DNA of 61,591 nt from an uncultured Sphingomonas sp. (GTDB lineage: Bacteria > Pseudomonadota > Alphaproteobacteria > Sphingomonadales > Sphingomonadaceae), in the NCBI RefSeq assembly GCF_913776855.1, contig NZ_CAJYQD010000030.1, forward strand, positions 1 to 61,591. The letters run 5' to 3'. Of this stretch, positions 22,372 to 30,831 are shown one piece after another. The position numbers were made by a program, and so were the translations under genes. Every line of letters starts with the position of its first letter. The first letter of the stretch is position 1. The notes beneath the pieces are model-generated. The model saw only the letters and a program-made list of their open reading frames with translations, did no database searches and was not told where the DNA came from.

Positions 22372-23640
22372 TCAGCGCAGGGGTGCGCGCAGGGCCAGGA
22401 TGGCGGGAACCACCGCCAGCGCCACGACCGCGATCATGGCGCCCGGCACCATGACCCAGCCGGTCCATTCCAGCAGCCAGTGCGACACCAGCGGCGTCAG
22501 CCCGCCGAAGATCGCGGTGGCTGCCGTCGCGCCCAGCGCGAGGCCGCTCAGCCGCCCCTCGCCCGGCAGTTGTTCGGCGGTGGCGACCGCGCCGACTGCG
22601 CTCATCGCGCCGCCCAGTGCCGCCAGCACCAGCGCGCCGATCAGCGCAGCCGATCCGGCACCCGCCATCCATGCGAACATCGTCATCGGCAGGATCGCGG
22701 CGGCGATGCAGATCGCGATCAGCACCGGCTTGCGCCCTACATGGTCGGACCACAACCCGACCAGCGGTGTCACCGCGATCACCATGACGGCGGCGGCCGT
22801 CGCCAGCCACAGCGCCGCCCCTTCGCCCATCGCGCCGGTACTGGTCAGGAACGACGGCACATAGACGATGCCGACATAATAGGTGATCGACCCCAATGCC
22901 GAGATGGCGAAACCGCGCGCGATCGCCGCACGATGATGGGTGAGGGCATGGGCGATCGGGTTGGTCGGGACCGACCCGTCGCGTTGCTGCCGTTCGAACT
23001 CGGGCGATTCCTGCAACGTCGATCGCGCGATGCCGATGGTCGCGGCCAGCGCCGCGCCGATGAAGAACGGGATACGCCAGCCCCATGCCGCCAGCTGCGC
23101 CGTGGACAGGAGCGATACGACCGCCGCTGAAATGCCGACCGCGAGCAACCCGCCGACCTCGCTCGCCGCCGAAGCCGACGACGTGACCAGCCCACGTCGG
23201 TCGGGCCGCGCCCCTTCGTAGAGATAGGCGACGACCCCGGTATATTCGCCCCCGACCGAGAACGCCATGACACAGCGCAGGGCGAGCAACAGCCACCCCG
23301 CCGCCGGTCCGATCGCGGCACGCGTCGGCAGCAGCGCGATGCCGAGCATGGCGATGGTCATCAGCGCCATCGACAGCAACATCATCCGCCGCCGCCCGAA
23401 CCGGTCGCCGACCTGCCCGAACGCCAGGGCGCCGATCGGCCGCATCAGGTACGACACGGCGAACCCGCCCAGCGTCACCGCCAGCGACGTCGTGCCCCCG
23501 CCATAGAAGACTCGCGACAATATCGTCGCCAGATAGAGATACAGGGTGAAGTCGTACCATTCGACCACCGTCGAAAAGGCGGCGATGGTCATCGACCGGC
23601 GCGAAAGCCCGTGCTGCGTGCCGCCATCGTTCATCGCCAT
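22372..23640 (-). CDS. MHS-family (metabolite:H+ symporter) MFS transporter
   Basis: 422 residues, about 12 membrane segments. The signature loop between helices 2 and 3 (FGQVGDRFGRRRMMLLSM) and the N-terminal TVVEWYDFTLYLYLATIL segment mark the MHS group, which imports organic and aromatic acids, osmolytes or shikimate. Placement beside the O-demethylase and MarR genes suggests a methoxylated aromatic acid as substrate (inference). An in-frame ATG two codons in (23634) is an alternative start. Confidence 0.88.
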   Translation of the reverse strand: MAMNDGGTQHGLSRRSMTIAAFSTVVEWYDFTLYLYLATILSRVFYGGGTTSLAVTLGGFAVSYLMRPIGALAFGQVGDRFGRRRMMLLSMALMTIAMLGIALLPTRAAIGPAAGWLLLALRCVMAFSVGGEYTGVVAYLYEGARPDRRGLVTSSASAASEVGGLLAVGISAAVVSLLSTAQLAAWGWRIPFFIGAALAATIGIARSTLQESPEFERQQRDGSVPTNPIAHALTHHRAAIARGFAISALGSITYYVGIVYVPSFLTSTGAMGEGAALWLATAAAVMVIAVTPLVGLWSDHVGRKPVLIAICIAAAILPMTMFAWMAGAGSAALIGALVLAALGGAMSAVGAVATAEQLPGEGRLSGLALGATAATAIFGGLTPLVSHWLLEWTGWVMVPGAMIAVVALAVVPAILALRAPLR

Positions 23641-23855
23641 TCCCTTCGGTGGGGGTGGTGGCGGGTTATCGGACGGGCGGCAAGCGGATTTCGGAAGCCG
23701 CCATCGTCCCAGACATAGTTGTCATCTGGGGCTTGGGCTTGATCGACAGTCAGCATTTCCCCTCCCTTCCAGGAAGGAGCGTGATTCAGGCAGATGCGTC
23801 GAGGAAGGCAATCAGCCCTGAATGTCGATTGGTTCTAGTCTCTAGCGAAGCCGAC

Positions 23856-23960
23856 CCCTTGCGCTACCCCGGCGAAGGCTGGGGTCCAGTTGGGGAAGTG
23901 GCCCAGGATACGGAAAAGCTATCCCACTGGACCTCGGCCTTCGCCGGGGTAGCGCAAGGG
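23856..23960. repeat. Long inverted repeat in a 366-base gene-free gap
   Basis: Arms 23856-23893 and 23925-23960 are near-perfect complements (CCCTTGCGCTACCCCGGCGA and onward into AAGGC...GGGGTCCAGT), with a loop of about 30 bases. The same core TACCCCGGCG-AGGC-GGGGTCCAGTTGGG recurs at 34509-34598. The rest of 23641-24006 holds no gene; open frames through the repeat are artefacts of its composition. Confidence 0.85.
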
Positions 23961-24006
23961 AGCTTTCGCAGAGGTCACGACTGGATCCGGGTCGACGAAT
24001 AGCTTG

Positions 24007-25587
24007 CTATAGCGCGTGAAACCGGAAATCGCGGAACCGGGCCGTACCCGCGCCCGCCGAATACAGTCCCGGCCGCAGCATCAGGAAGCCGCCGCGCACA
24101 TTATGGTGGTAGCCCGACACTTCCATCCCCCGGTCGAACCGCTGCCATGTCGCGCCGCCATCGCCGCTGGTATGGAAGGACACGATGTGGCGGTCGTTGG
24201 TGACCCGCATCCGCATCCTCGCTCCAAACGGATTGGCCGGGCGCCCGCGTTCGATGCCATATTGGTGGGTGACGAAGCGGTCCCGATCGAACCCCAGCCC
24301 GCAATAGAGCCTGTCGTCGTAGAACAGGATCAGCCCGGCGGTCCCGCCCGGCGCGATCTCGACATCACATTCGAAGCGATAGCGCGTATCACCGGCGATC
24401 AGCAGCAGTGGCGATCCGTCGGAGGGTGCCGTGCCCTTCGCATCCAGCAACAGCGCGCCGTCCTCCACACGTGCCCGTGTGCGGTCCTGCGGCGTGGGCC
24501 GAAAGAAATTCCACTGCGTGCCGAGCGCCAGCATCCTGAAGTCATCGGTCAGCGGCTGGCCATGGCGCACCACCTGTCCGCCGCGCGGCTTTGGCAGCGG
24601 GCGGGACAGGTCGCCGCCGGTCATGCGGAACCAGCCATCGGCGCTCCATTCGACCGGATCGAGCAACGTCTGTCGGCCGAGCGTCCAATAGCCATTCTCA
24701 TAGCCGTGATAGACCGACCACCAGCTGCCGTCCGGTCCCTCGACCAGGGTCGCGTGCCCCCGCGACCACCATCTTTCCTGCGGGGAGGTCGTCCGGACGA
24801 TCGGGTTGCCCGGATGATGCTCCCACGGCCCGTGGATCGACCGCGAGCGCGCAGCGATGACCATATGGCCGGTGGGCGGACCCGCCGTCCCGCCGACCGC
24901 GGTGACGAGGTAGAACCAGTCGCCGCGCCGCGTGACCTTCGGCCCCTCCGGGCTGAACCCCTCGACGTCCCACGTATCGGGATAGCGCCATGGGTCATAG
25001 ACATGCTCGACCGTCCCCACCGTCGACAGCCCGTCGTCGGACAGTCGGATGCGGTCGCCGCCCGACAGGAACAGCCAGCGCGACCCGTCCTCGCCGACAG
25101 CATGGCCCGGATCGATATGGTCGGGCAGCTTCAGGTCGATCGGTTCGGACCATGGCCCGTCGATATGATCGGCCCAGATCACCCAGCTGGTCGTCGGGTT
25201 CTTGGTCGGAATGTAGAGGTAGTAGCGCCCCTTGTGCTTCGTCAGCTCGGGCGCCCAGACCGACCCGATATTGGCCTTGAGCGCGGCGGTGCGCGGAGTC
25301 CAGTTTACCAGGTCGCGCGAATGCCAGAGGACCAGCCCCGGATAGGAATCGAAGGTGGAGAAGGTCATGTAATAATCGCGACCATCCTTCAGGATCGTCG
25401 GATCGGGATGGTCGCCCGCCATCAGCGGGTTGAGGAACCGCCCGTCGCCCTGATCGGCGATCCGCTGGTTATCGTACCCGCGGCGGGGCGACGGGGCGGG
25501 GGTCGACCATCCCATGGCGGGCAGCGCGGAGAGCGCGCCGCCCAGCGTCGCGCCCGCCATCACCCCGCGCCGCGACAGGTCCCTCAC
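24007..25587 (-). CDS. Glycoside hydrolase family 43 enzyme (xylosidase/arabinofuranosidase-like)
   Basis: 526 residues. A Tat-like signal (LSRRGVMAGATLGGALSALP) indicates export. The five-bladed propeller (about residues 50-340) shows the GH43 catalytic Asp in AGDHPDPTI, the modulator Asp in HIDPGHAVGEDG and the acid Glu in VEGFSPEGPK. A C-terminal beta-sandwich (about 345-525) resembles the DUF1349-like module that often follows GH43. Likely trims arabinan or xylan side chains. Start overlaps the TonB-receptor stop by 4 bp, so both are one operon. Confidence 0.9.
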   Translation of the reverse strand: MRDLSRRGVMAGATLGGALSALPAMGWSTPAPSPRRGYDNQRIADQGDGRFLNPLMAGDHPDPTILKDGRDYYMTFSTFDSYPGLVLWHSRDLVNWTPRTAALKANIGSVWAPELTKHKGRYYLYIPTKNPTTSWVIWADHIDGPWSEPIDLKLPDHIDPGHAVGEDGSRWLFLSGGDRIRLSDDGLSTVGTVEHVYDPWRYPDTWDVEGFSPEGPKVTRRGDWFYLVTAVGGTAGPPTGHMVIAARSRSIHGPWEHHPGNPIVRTTSPQERWWSRGHATLVEGPDGSWWSVYHGYENGYWTLGRQTLLDPVEWSADGWFRMTGGDLSRPLPKPRGGQVVRHGQPLTDDFRMLALGTQWNFFRPTPQDRTRARVEDGALLLDAKGTAPSDGSPLLLIAGDTRYRFECDVEIAPGGTAGLILFYDDRLYCGLGFDRDRFVTHQYGIERGRPANPFGARMRMRVTNDRHIVSFHTSGDGGATWQRFDRGMEVSGYHHNVRGGFLMLRPGLYSAGAGTARFRDFRFHAL

Positions 25588-28421
25588 ATCTTGACCCGCG
25601 CGCCGACCAGCAGCGTGCGCCCGAAATGGTTGTTCTCGTAATTGCGGCGCGCATCGACGTCGGTGATCCGGCGGCGATAGGCATCGGTCAGGTTCGTGCC
25701 CTCCAGCGACAATTCGAGGAAGTCGGTCAGCTTGTAGCGGATCGACGCATCGACGTTGGCGATCGAATCATAGCCTTCGAAGATGTTGCCGGTGCCCGAC
25801 CCGCCATCGACATAGGGCCCGCGATAGGCGACCGAGGTACGCGCGCTGAACTTCGCATCCTCGTAATACAGCGTCGCGTTGAACTGCCGCTTCGACACAT
25901 TGTACAGCGTTTCGGTGCGCGTCACGGTCGGCAGCGTGCCGCCCGGCGTCGTCGCCGGACCCTGCTGCGTATAATCGGCGCTCGAGCGGACGAAGGTCGC
26001 GTTCACGATCCCGCCGAAATTGCGCAGCACGCCCGGCAGGAAGCGGAACGGCGCCTGCAATGCGATTTCGATCCCGTCGAGCTTCGCGCCCTCGCCATTG
26101 CCGGTGGTCGAGATCGTCCAGATGTCCTGCGACTGCAGCGCGGGGTTCAGCGCGGCGGGCGAGGAGGATACCAGCACGGCGGGCGACAGGCCGGTTTCGG
26201 TGAAGGTACCGCTGCGCGAAATCGCGACCGGAAAGCTCGCCACGTCCTTGCGGAACAACGCGACCGAGAAGGCCGATTGCGGTGCGAAATACCATTCGGC
26301 GGCGAGATCGAAATTGGTCGCGCGGAACGGTTCGAGGAACGGATTGCCGCTGGTGACGCGGAAGTTGAAGCCGTCCGCCGACCCGCCCGGCGTCAGGTTG
26401 CCGAGCGAGGGGCGGGTGATGACCTTGGCGATCGCGCCGCGCACGATGATGTCGGGCGTTGGATAGAGCGCGACGTTCATCGAGGGCAACCAGTCCTCGT
26501 AATCGCGCTTCACCGTCACGTTGACGCCGCTGTTGATGCCATAGGACGACTGGTCGGTGCGGACGTAGCGAATGCCGGCATTGGCGGCATATTCGAGGCC
26601 GAAGACGGTGCCCTTGGCATCGAATTGCAGATAGCCGCCCTTCGTCTCTTCGGTCACGCCACGGTTATTGCCGACGTCGAGTGCCAGCGGACGGTTGTAC
26701 AGGCCGGTGAACTGCGTCGCCGCGTCGAGGTTCGGGATCAGCCACTGGGTGGTGGTGCCCGATGGCGCCTTCGCCCCCTTCAGCGTGAACAGGTCCGACA
26801 GCTGCTGCGTTGCCTGGAAGCCATAGACGGCGGTCGGGCCGAACGCTGTGCTGGCCGAACAGGTGATCGTGCCCAGCACCAGATCGCGTCCGCCATTGCC
26901 GCACACCGCCGTATCGCGGGTAAAGGCGGTGGTGTCGTAATCATAGCGCCGCCATACGCCGCCGACACGGACCTGGAACCCTTCGGCCACGTCCCATTCG
27001 GTCCGCAGCTGCGCGGTCTTGAACTGGTTCACCACGTCGGACGGGCGGTCGCGGATTTCGGCCAGCTGGAAATTAGCCGGGTCGGTCACGCTGGTGCCGA
27101 AGGCGAGCAGCGGTGAATTCTTGTCGCTGTAATCGAACCGATAGCCCTGCGCATCGCGATCATCGAACACCAATGTGGTTTCGACCGGCACGCTGGCATC
27201 GGATTTGGAGAAGCCGCCGAGCAGGGTGAAGCGGAACTTGTCGCCGACATCCTGATCCCAGGTGCCGCCGATCTGGTAGAATTCGGTCTGCGACTGGCGC
27301 AGATAATGTTCGGTGCGGACCCATGCGTCGTTCAGCGTCGCCGACACCATGTTGTTGTTCGAATCATAGGTCGGGTTCAGCACGTCGATCTGCCGCTCGT
27401 TCGAGCGCAGCAGCACCTCGCCCCACTTTTCCTCGCGGTCGGCGCGGAAGCGCGAATAGAGGCCATCGATCGACACCTTGGTCGCATCGGTCGGCGACCA
27501 TTGCACGCTGCCGGTGATGCCCAGGCGTTCGCGGCTGTGCGTCACTTCGCCATAGCGCGGGATGCGCGGGTGGAATGACAGTGCCGCCTTGTCGCACGCT
27601 GCGCTCGACACATAGGTGCCGCCCCGGTTCGGCGCAGTCCAGCAGCGCGTGCCGTCGACCGAATCGAAGCGCGCCTGTGCCCAGCGGACGGTGTTGTTGC
27701 CGATCTCCTTGGTCACCGTGTCCTGGTACGCGACCGACACCGACGCGCCGAGCGTGCCATCGGGCGACTTCCACCCGATCAGCCCGGCGAAGCGCGGGCC
27801 GACCGTCTTCGACAGGTCGTTATAGTTGGCGACGGCGGAGGCGGCGACGGTCACGCCGGTCTTGCCGGCCAGCGGATTGCCGGTGTTCAGGTCGACGACC
27901 GCGCCCAGCGACCCTTCGTCCAGATCGGCCGAGGCGGTCTTGTGGACGACGATCGAGCTGAACAGTTCGGACGCGAACACGTTGAAATCGAACGACCGGT
28001 CGCGATTGGCCGAGGCGCCGTCGCTCGACGTCGTGACCGTTTCCAGCCCGTTGACGCGGACGCGGGTGAACTGTGCGCCGAGACCACGTACGGTGATCGC
28101 GCGGCCCTCGCCGCCGTCACGCTGGATCGCAATGCCGGGGATGCGCTGCAGCGATTCGGCGAGGTTCTGGTCGGGGAATTTGGCGATGTCTTCCGCGACG
28201 ATCGCGTCGACCGCACCGACCGACTGGCGCTTGACGTTCAGCGCGGCGTTCAGCGACGCGCGAAAGCCGGTGACGACGATTTCGCCCTCGGCATCCTCGG
28301 CGGTCGGTGCCGGTTCGGCGGGGGCGGGCGTTTCCTGTGCGTGCGCCGCGCCGGCGACGGCAATGAGCGACGTCGCGGCAAGCAGCGCGCGAATGAGGCG
28401 ACGATCGGTGCGAACTTCCAT
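25584..28421 (-). CDS. TonB-dependent receptor of the carbohydrate-uptake type
   Basis: 945 residues, longer than siderophore receptors and typical of sphingomonad and xanthomonad polysaccharide receptors. Signal peptide ending GAAHAQ, TonB box EIVVTGFRASL, plug motif FPDQNLAESLQRIPG and RDGGEGRAITVRGL, terminal Phe replaced by RVKM. It heads the operon with GH43 and is divergent from pectate lyase. A candidate LacI operator lies 23 bases ahead of the ATG. Probable ligands are pectin- or arabinan-derived oligosaccharides. Confidence 0.93.
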   Translation of the reverse strand: MEVRTDRRLIRALLAATSLIAVAGAAHAQETPAPAEPAPTAEDAEGEIVVTGFRASLNAALNVKRQSVGAVDAIVAEDIAKFPDQNLAESLQRIPGIAIQRDGGEGRAITVRGLGAQFTRVRVNGLETVTTSSDGASANRDRSFDFNVFASELFSSIVVHKTASADLDEGSLGAVVDLNTGNPLAGKTGVTVAASAVANYNDLSKTVGPRFAGLIGWKSPDGTLGASVSVAYQDTVTKEIGNNTVRWAQARFDSVDGTRCWTAPNRGGTYVSSAACDKAALSFHPRIPRYGEVTHSRERLGITGSVQWSPTDATKVSIDGLYSRFRADREEKWGEVLLRSNERQIDVLNPTYDSNNNMVSATLNDAWVRTEHYLRQSQTEFYQIGGTWDQDVGDKFRFTLLGGFSKSDASVPVETTLVFDDRDAQGYRFDYSDKNSPLLAFGTSVTDPANFQLAEIRDRPSDVVNQFKTAQLRTEWDVAEGFQVRVGGVWRRYDYDTTAFTRDTAVCGNGGRDLVLGTITCSASTAFGPTAVYGFQATQQLSDLFTLKGAKAPSGTTTQWLIPNLDAATQFTGLYNRPLALDVGNNRGVTEETKGGYLQFDAKGTVFGLEYAANAGIRYVRTDQSSYGINSGVNVTVKRDYEDWLPSMNVALYPTPDIIVRGAIAKVITRPSLGNLTPGGSADGFNFRVTSGNPFLEPFRATNFDLAAEWYFAPQSAFSVALFRKDVASFPVAISRSGTFTETGLSPAVLVSSSPAALNPALQSQDIWTISTTGNGEGAKLDGIEIALQAPFRFLPGVLRNFGGIVNATFVRSSADYTQQGPATTPGGTLPTVTRTETLYNVSKRQFNATLYYEDAKFSARTSVAYRGPYVDGGSGTGNIFEGYDSIANVDASIRYKLTDFLELSLEGTNLTDAYRRRITDVDARRNYENNHFGRTLLVGARVKM

Positions 28422-28443
28422 GGCAATCCCTCTCCCTGCGCGA

Positions 28444-28457
28444 TGACACCGGGGGCA
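28444..28457. promoter_or_regulatory. Candidate LacI operator upstream of TonB receptor/GH43
   Basis: TGACACCGGGGGCA matches the inferred palindrome TGACACCGGTGTCA at 12 of 14 positions. It is 22 bases before the receptor ATG on the minus strand, so it would act in the leader or as a roadblock. See the related sites at 28584, 32462 and 33596. Confidence 0.5.
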
Positions 28458-28583
28458 ATTTCGCTACCCCGCCGGTCATCCAGCTATCGGCGGCGCGGGT
28501 CCCGGTTCGGTCCGTGCCTCCGTCGATCCTCCCCGCCGCGATGCGAACCGCCGCGAGAATCCGGTTTTGCCGTTTTCGGCTTG

Positions 28584-28597
28584 AGAAACCGGTGTCA
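28584..28597. promoter_or_regulatory. Candidate LacI operator over the pectate-lyase promoter
   Basis: AGAAACCGGTGTCA matches TGACACCGGTGTCA at 12 of 14 positions. It overlaps a plausible sigma-70 promoter for the plus strand: TTGAGA (28581-28586), 17 bases, CATTGT (28604-28609). A repressor bound here would cover the -35 box and spacer. The pectate lyase ATG is 58 bases downstream. Confidence 0.55.
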
Positions 28598-28655
28598 ACG
28601 CGACATTGTGCCGTCACGACGAAGCTGTCAAGAAGCGCTCGGAGAGGAAATCGAT

Positions 28656-30035
28656 ATGAACCGACGGATCGCCCTGACCCTGTGCGGGCTTTTGCCGATC
28701 GCGCTGATCGCAGGCACCGCGCCTGCACAAACTGTCGCGACCCCGGCGGGTGTCGGCGCATTTCCGGGGGCGCAGGGCTGGGCCGCGGCGACGCCCGGCG
28801 GGCGTGGCGGGCGCATCCTGCGCGTGACGACGCTGGCGGCGGATGGCCCCGGATCGTTCAAGGCGGCGCTGGAGGCGAAAGGCCCGCGCATCGTCGTGTT
28901 CGAGGTGGGCGGGGTGATCGACCTTGGCCGCTCGACGCTGACCATCACCGAACCCTATCTGACCATCGCCGGACAGACGGCACCGTCGCCTGGCATCACG
29001 ATCATCCGCGGCGGCATCGACATTCGCGCGCATGACGTGATCGTGCGCCACCTGCGCGTTCGGCCCGGCCTCGACGGGCAGCCCAAGCGATCGGGGTGGG
29101 AGGTCGATGCGATGAACACCGTGTCGGCGCATAACGTCATCGTCGACCATTGCACGATGAGCTGGGCGCTGGACGAGAACCTGTCCGCGTCCGGCCCGCG
29201 CTTTGCCGGCACGACGCCCGACGACTGGCGGCGCGGAACCAGCCACGACATCACCTTCAGCTACAATCTGCTGTCCGAAGGCCTTGCCGATGCCAGCCAT
29301 CCCAAGGGCGAACACAGCAAGGGGTCGCTGATCCACGACAACGCCACCAACGTGCTGATCTGGCGCAACATCTATGCCCATAATGTCGAGCGCAGCCCGC
29401 TGCTGAAAGGGGGCGTGCAGGCGGCGGTGGTCAACAACCTGATCTACGACCCCGGCACGCGCGCGGTGCATTACAACCTGATGGCGCTCGAATGGGCGGG
29501 GCACGAATATCAGGAGGGCAAGCTGTCGGCGGTCGGCAACGTCCTGCGCGCCGGGCCGTCGACCGATGCGAACCTGCCGTTCCTGATGCTGGGCGGTGAT
29601 GGCGACCTGCGCTATCACGGACGCGATAACGTCGCGGTCGACAAGCATGGCGGCCCGCTGCCGATGTTCGGCCGCTATGGATACACGCGGGCGAAGCTGA
29701 TCGAGGTGAAGACCCCGCCGGTCTGGCCGACCGGGCTGCCAGTGCTGCCGGCGCAGGATGTCGAGACCCATGTGCTGGCCAATGCCGGTGCGCGGCCATG
29801 GGACCGCGATGCCGACGATATCCGCGTGCTGTTCTTTGTGGCCGAGGGGCGCGGAAAGATCATCGACGACGAACGGCAAGTGAGCGAATATCCCCATCCG
29901 GTGCCGACCACGGCGCCGTTCGTCGAGGGGGAGTGGGATCTGGTGACGATGGAACCGAAATCGGGACGCTATCCGGGGCAGAAGGGGCCGATCCAGGAAT
30001 CGCTTTCGGTGCGCGACCGGGCGATGCGGCAATGA
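28656..30035 (+). CDS. Pectate lyase (PL1-like)
   Basis: 459 residues from ATG 28656, preceded by GGAGAGG; the longer open frame upstream is an artefact. Sec signal ending TAPAQ. The right-handed beta-helix begins with FPGAQGWAAATPGGRGG and contains the calcium/active-site region VIVDHCTMSWALDENL typical of family 1 lyases, followed by repeated helix coils. It cleaves polygalacturonate by beta-elimination outside the cytoplasm. It overlaps the ThuA gene by 4 bp and has a LacI-type operator in its promoter. Confidence 0.9.
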   Translation: MNRRIALTLCGLLPIALIAGTAPAQTVATPAGVGAFPGAQGWAAATPGGRGGRILRVTTLAADGPGSFKAALEAKGPRIVVFEVGGVIDLGRSTLTITEPYLTIAGQTAPSPGITIIRGGIDIRAHDVIVRHLRVRPGLDGQPKRSGWEVDAMNTVSAHNVIVDHCTMSWALDENLSASGPRFAGTTPDDWRRGTSHDITFSYNLLSEGLADASHPKGEHSKGSLIHDNATNVLIWRNIYAHNVERSPLLKGGVQAAVVNNLIYDPGTRAVHYNLMALEWAGHEYQEGKLSAVGNVLRAGPSTDANLPFLMLGGDGDLRYHGRDNVAVDKHGGPLPMFGRYGYTRAKLIEVKTPPVWPTGLPVLPAQDVETHVLANAGARPWDRDADDIRVLFFVAEGRGKIIDDERQVSEYPHPVPTTAPFVEGEWDLVTMEPKSGRYPGQKGPIQESLSVRDRAMRQ

Positions 30036-30763
30036 TCGTGCGGCTGGTCGTCACGCTGCTGGCGCTGCTGTTCGCGGTGCCGGGACATGCGGCGCCGCGC
30101 GTGCTGCTGTTCCACCGCGCGACCGGGTTCGTCCACGACTCGATCCCGGCCGCCGTCGTCACGCTGACGAAAATCGTGCGCGAGCGTGGCATGGAGCCGG
30201 TCGCCAGCGACGATCCGGCGGTATTCGACCAGCCGCTGACCTATGCCGCGATCGTGCTGGTATCGACGACCACCGACCCGAAACGGCCAGAGAGCGAATG
30301 GTTCGTCGGTCCGCGACAGGGCGCGCTGCAGCGCTATGTCGAGGGTGGCGGCGGCATCGTCGCGATCCATGCCGCGGCCGATTCGCATTACAACTGGCCG
30401 TGGTATGCGCGGATGATCGGCGGGCGGTTCGCGCAGCATCCGCCGGGCACGCCGGAGGCGGAGGTCACGCGAACCCCGCATCGCCACCCGGCGACCAACG
30501 GCCTGCCCGATCATTTCCGGATCGCCGACGAATGGTACGGCTTTCGCGACCTGTCGACCGACATCGACCACCTGCTGACGTTCGATCCGCAGTCGATCGG
30601 TGCCGGCGACGTGAACCCCAAGCCGCTCGCCTGGGCGCATCGCGTGGGGAAGGGGCGGGTATTCTACACCGGACTTGGCCACCGCAAGGAAAGCTGGGGC
30701 GATCCGCGCGTGCTTGCCCATGTCGGCGGGGCGCTGGACTGGGCGACCGGGCGGCGGCGCTGA
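30032..30763 (+). CDS. ThuA-domain protein, exported
   Basis: 243 residues; N-terminal signal MIVRLVVTLLALLFAVPGHA. The fold is the glutamine-amidotransferase-like ThuA family: LLFHRATGFVHDSIPAAV, then YVEGGGGIVAIHAAADS, and RVFYTGLGHRKESWGDP. Such proteins accompany sugar catabolism in many bacteria, but no reaction is established. Coupled to pectate lyase (ATGA), so a role on pectin oligosaccharides in the periplasm is possible. Confidence 0.85.
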   Translation: MIVRLVVTLLALLFAVPGHAAPRVLLFHRATGFVHDSIPAAVVTLTKIVRERGMEPVASDDPAVFDQPLTYAAIVLVSTTTDPKRPESEWFVGPRQGALQRYVEGGGGIVAIHAAADSHYNWPWYARMIGGRFAQHPPGTPEAEVTRTPHRHPATNGLPDHFRIADEWYGFRDLSTDIDHLLTFDPQSIGAGDVNPKPLAWAHRVGKGRVFYTGLGHRKESWGDPRVLAHVGGALDWATGRRR

Positions 30764-30792
30764 CCGGGGTTACGCGCCGATCCGGTAGGTTG

Positions 30793-30810
30793 TCCCAGCC
30801 TGCGCTGGGA
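30793..30810. repeat. Short perfect hairpin between convergent genes
   Basis: TCCCAGC-CTGC-GCTGGGA, 7-bp arms, followed by TGACGAT. It resembles the hairpin at 49435-49457 and belongs to the same kind of intergenic palindrome. There is no T-tract, although it could end transcription weakly between the convergent ThuA and carboxylesterase genes. Confidence 0.6.
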
Positions 30811-30831
30811 TGACGATCGGATCGTAGGCCC

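Noticed and set aside
23649..24002. Open frame of 117 codons in the gap after the MHS transporter
   Set aside because: It reads through both arms of the long inverted repeat; similar peptides arise from every copy of this repeat, so it is not a gene.
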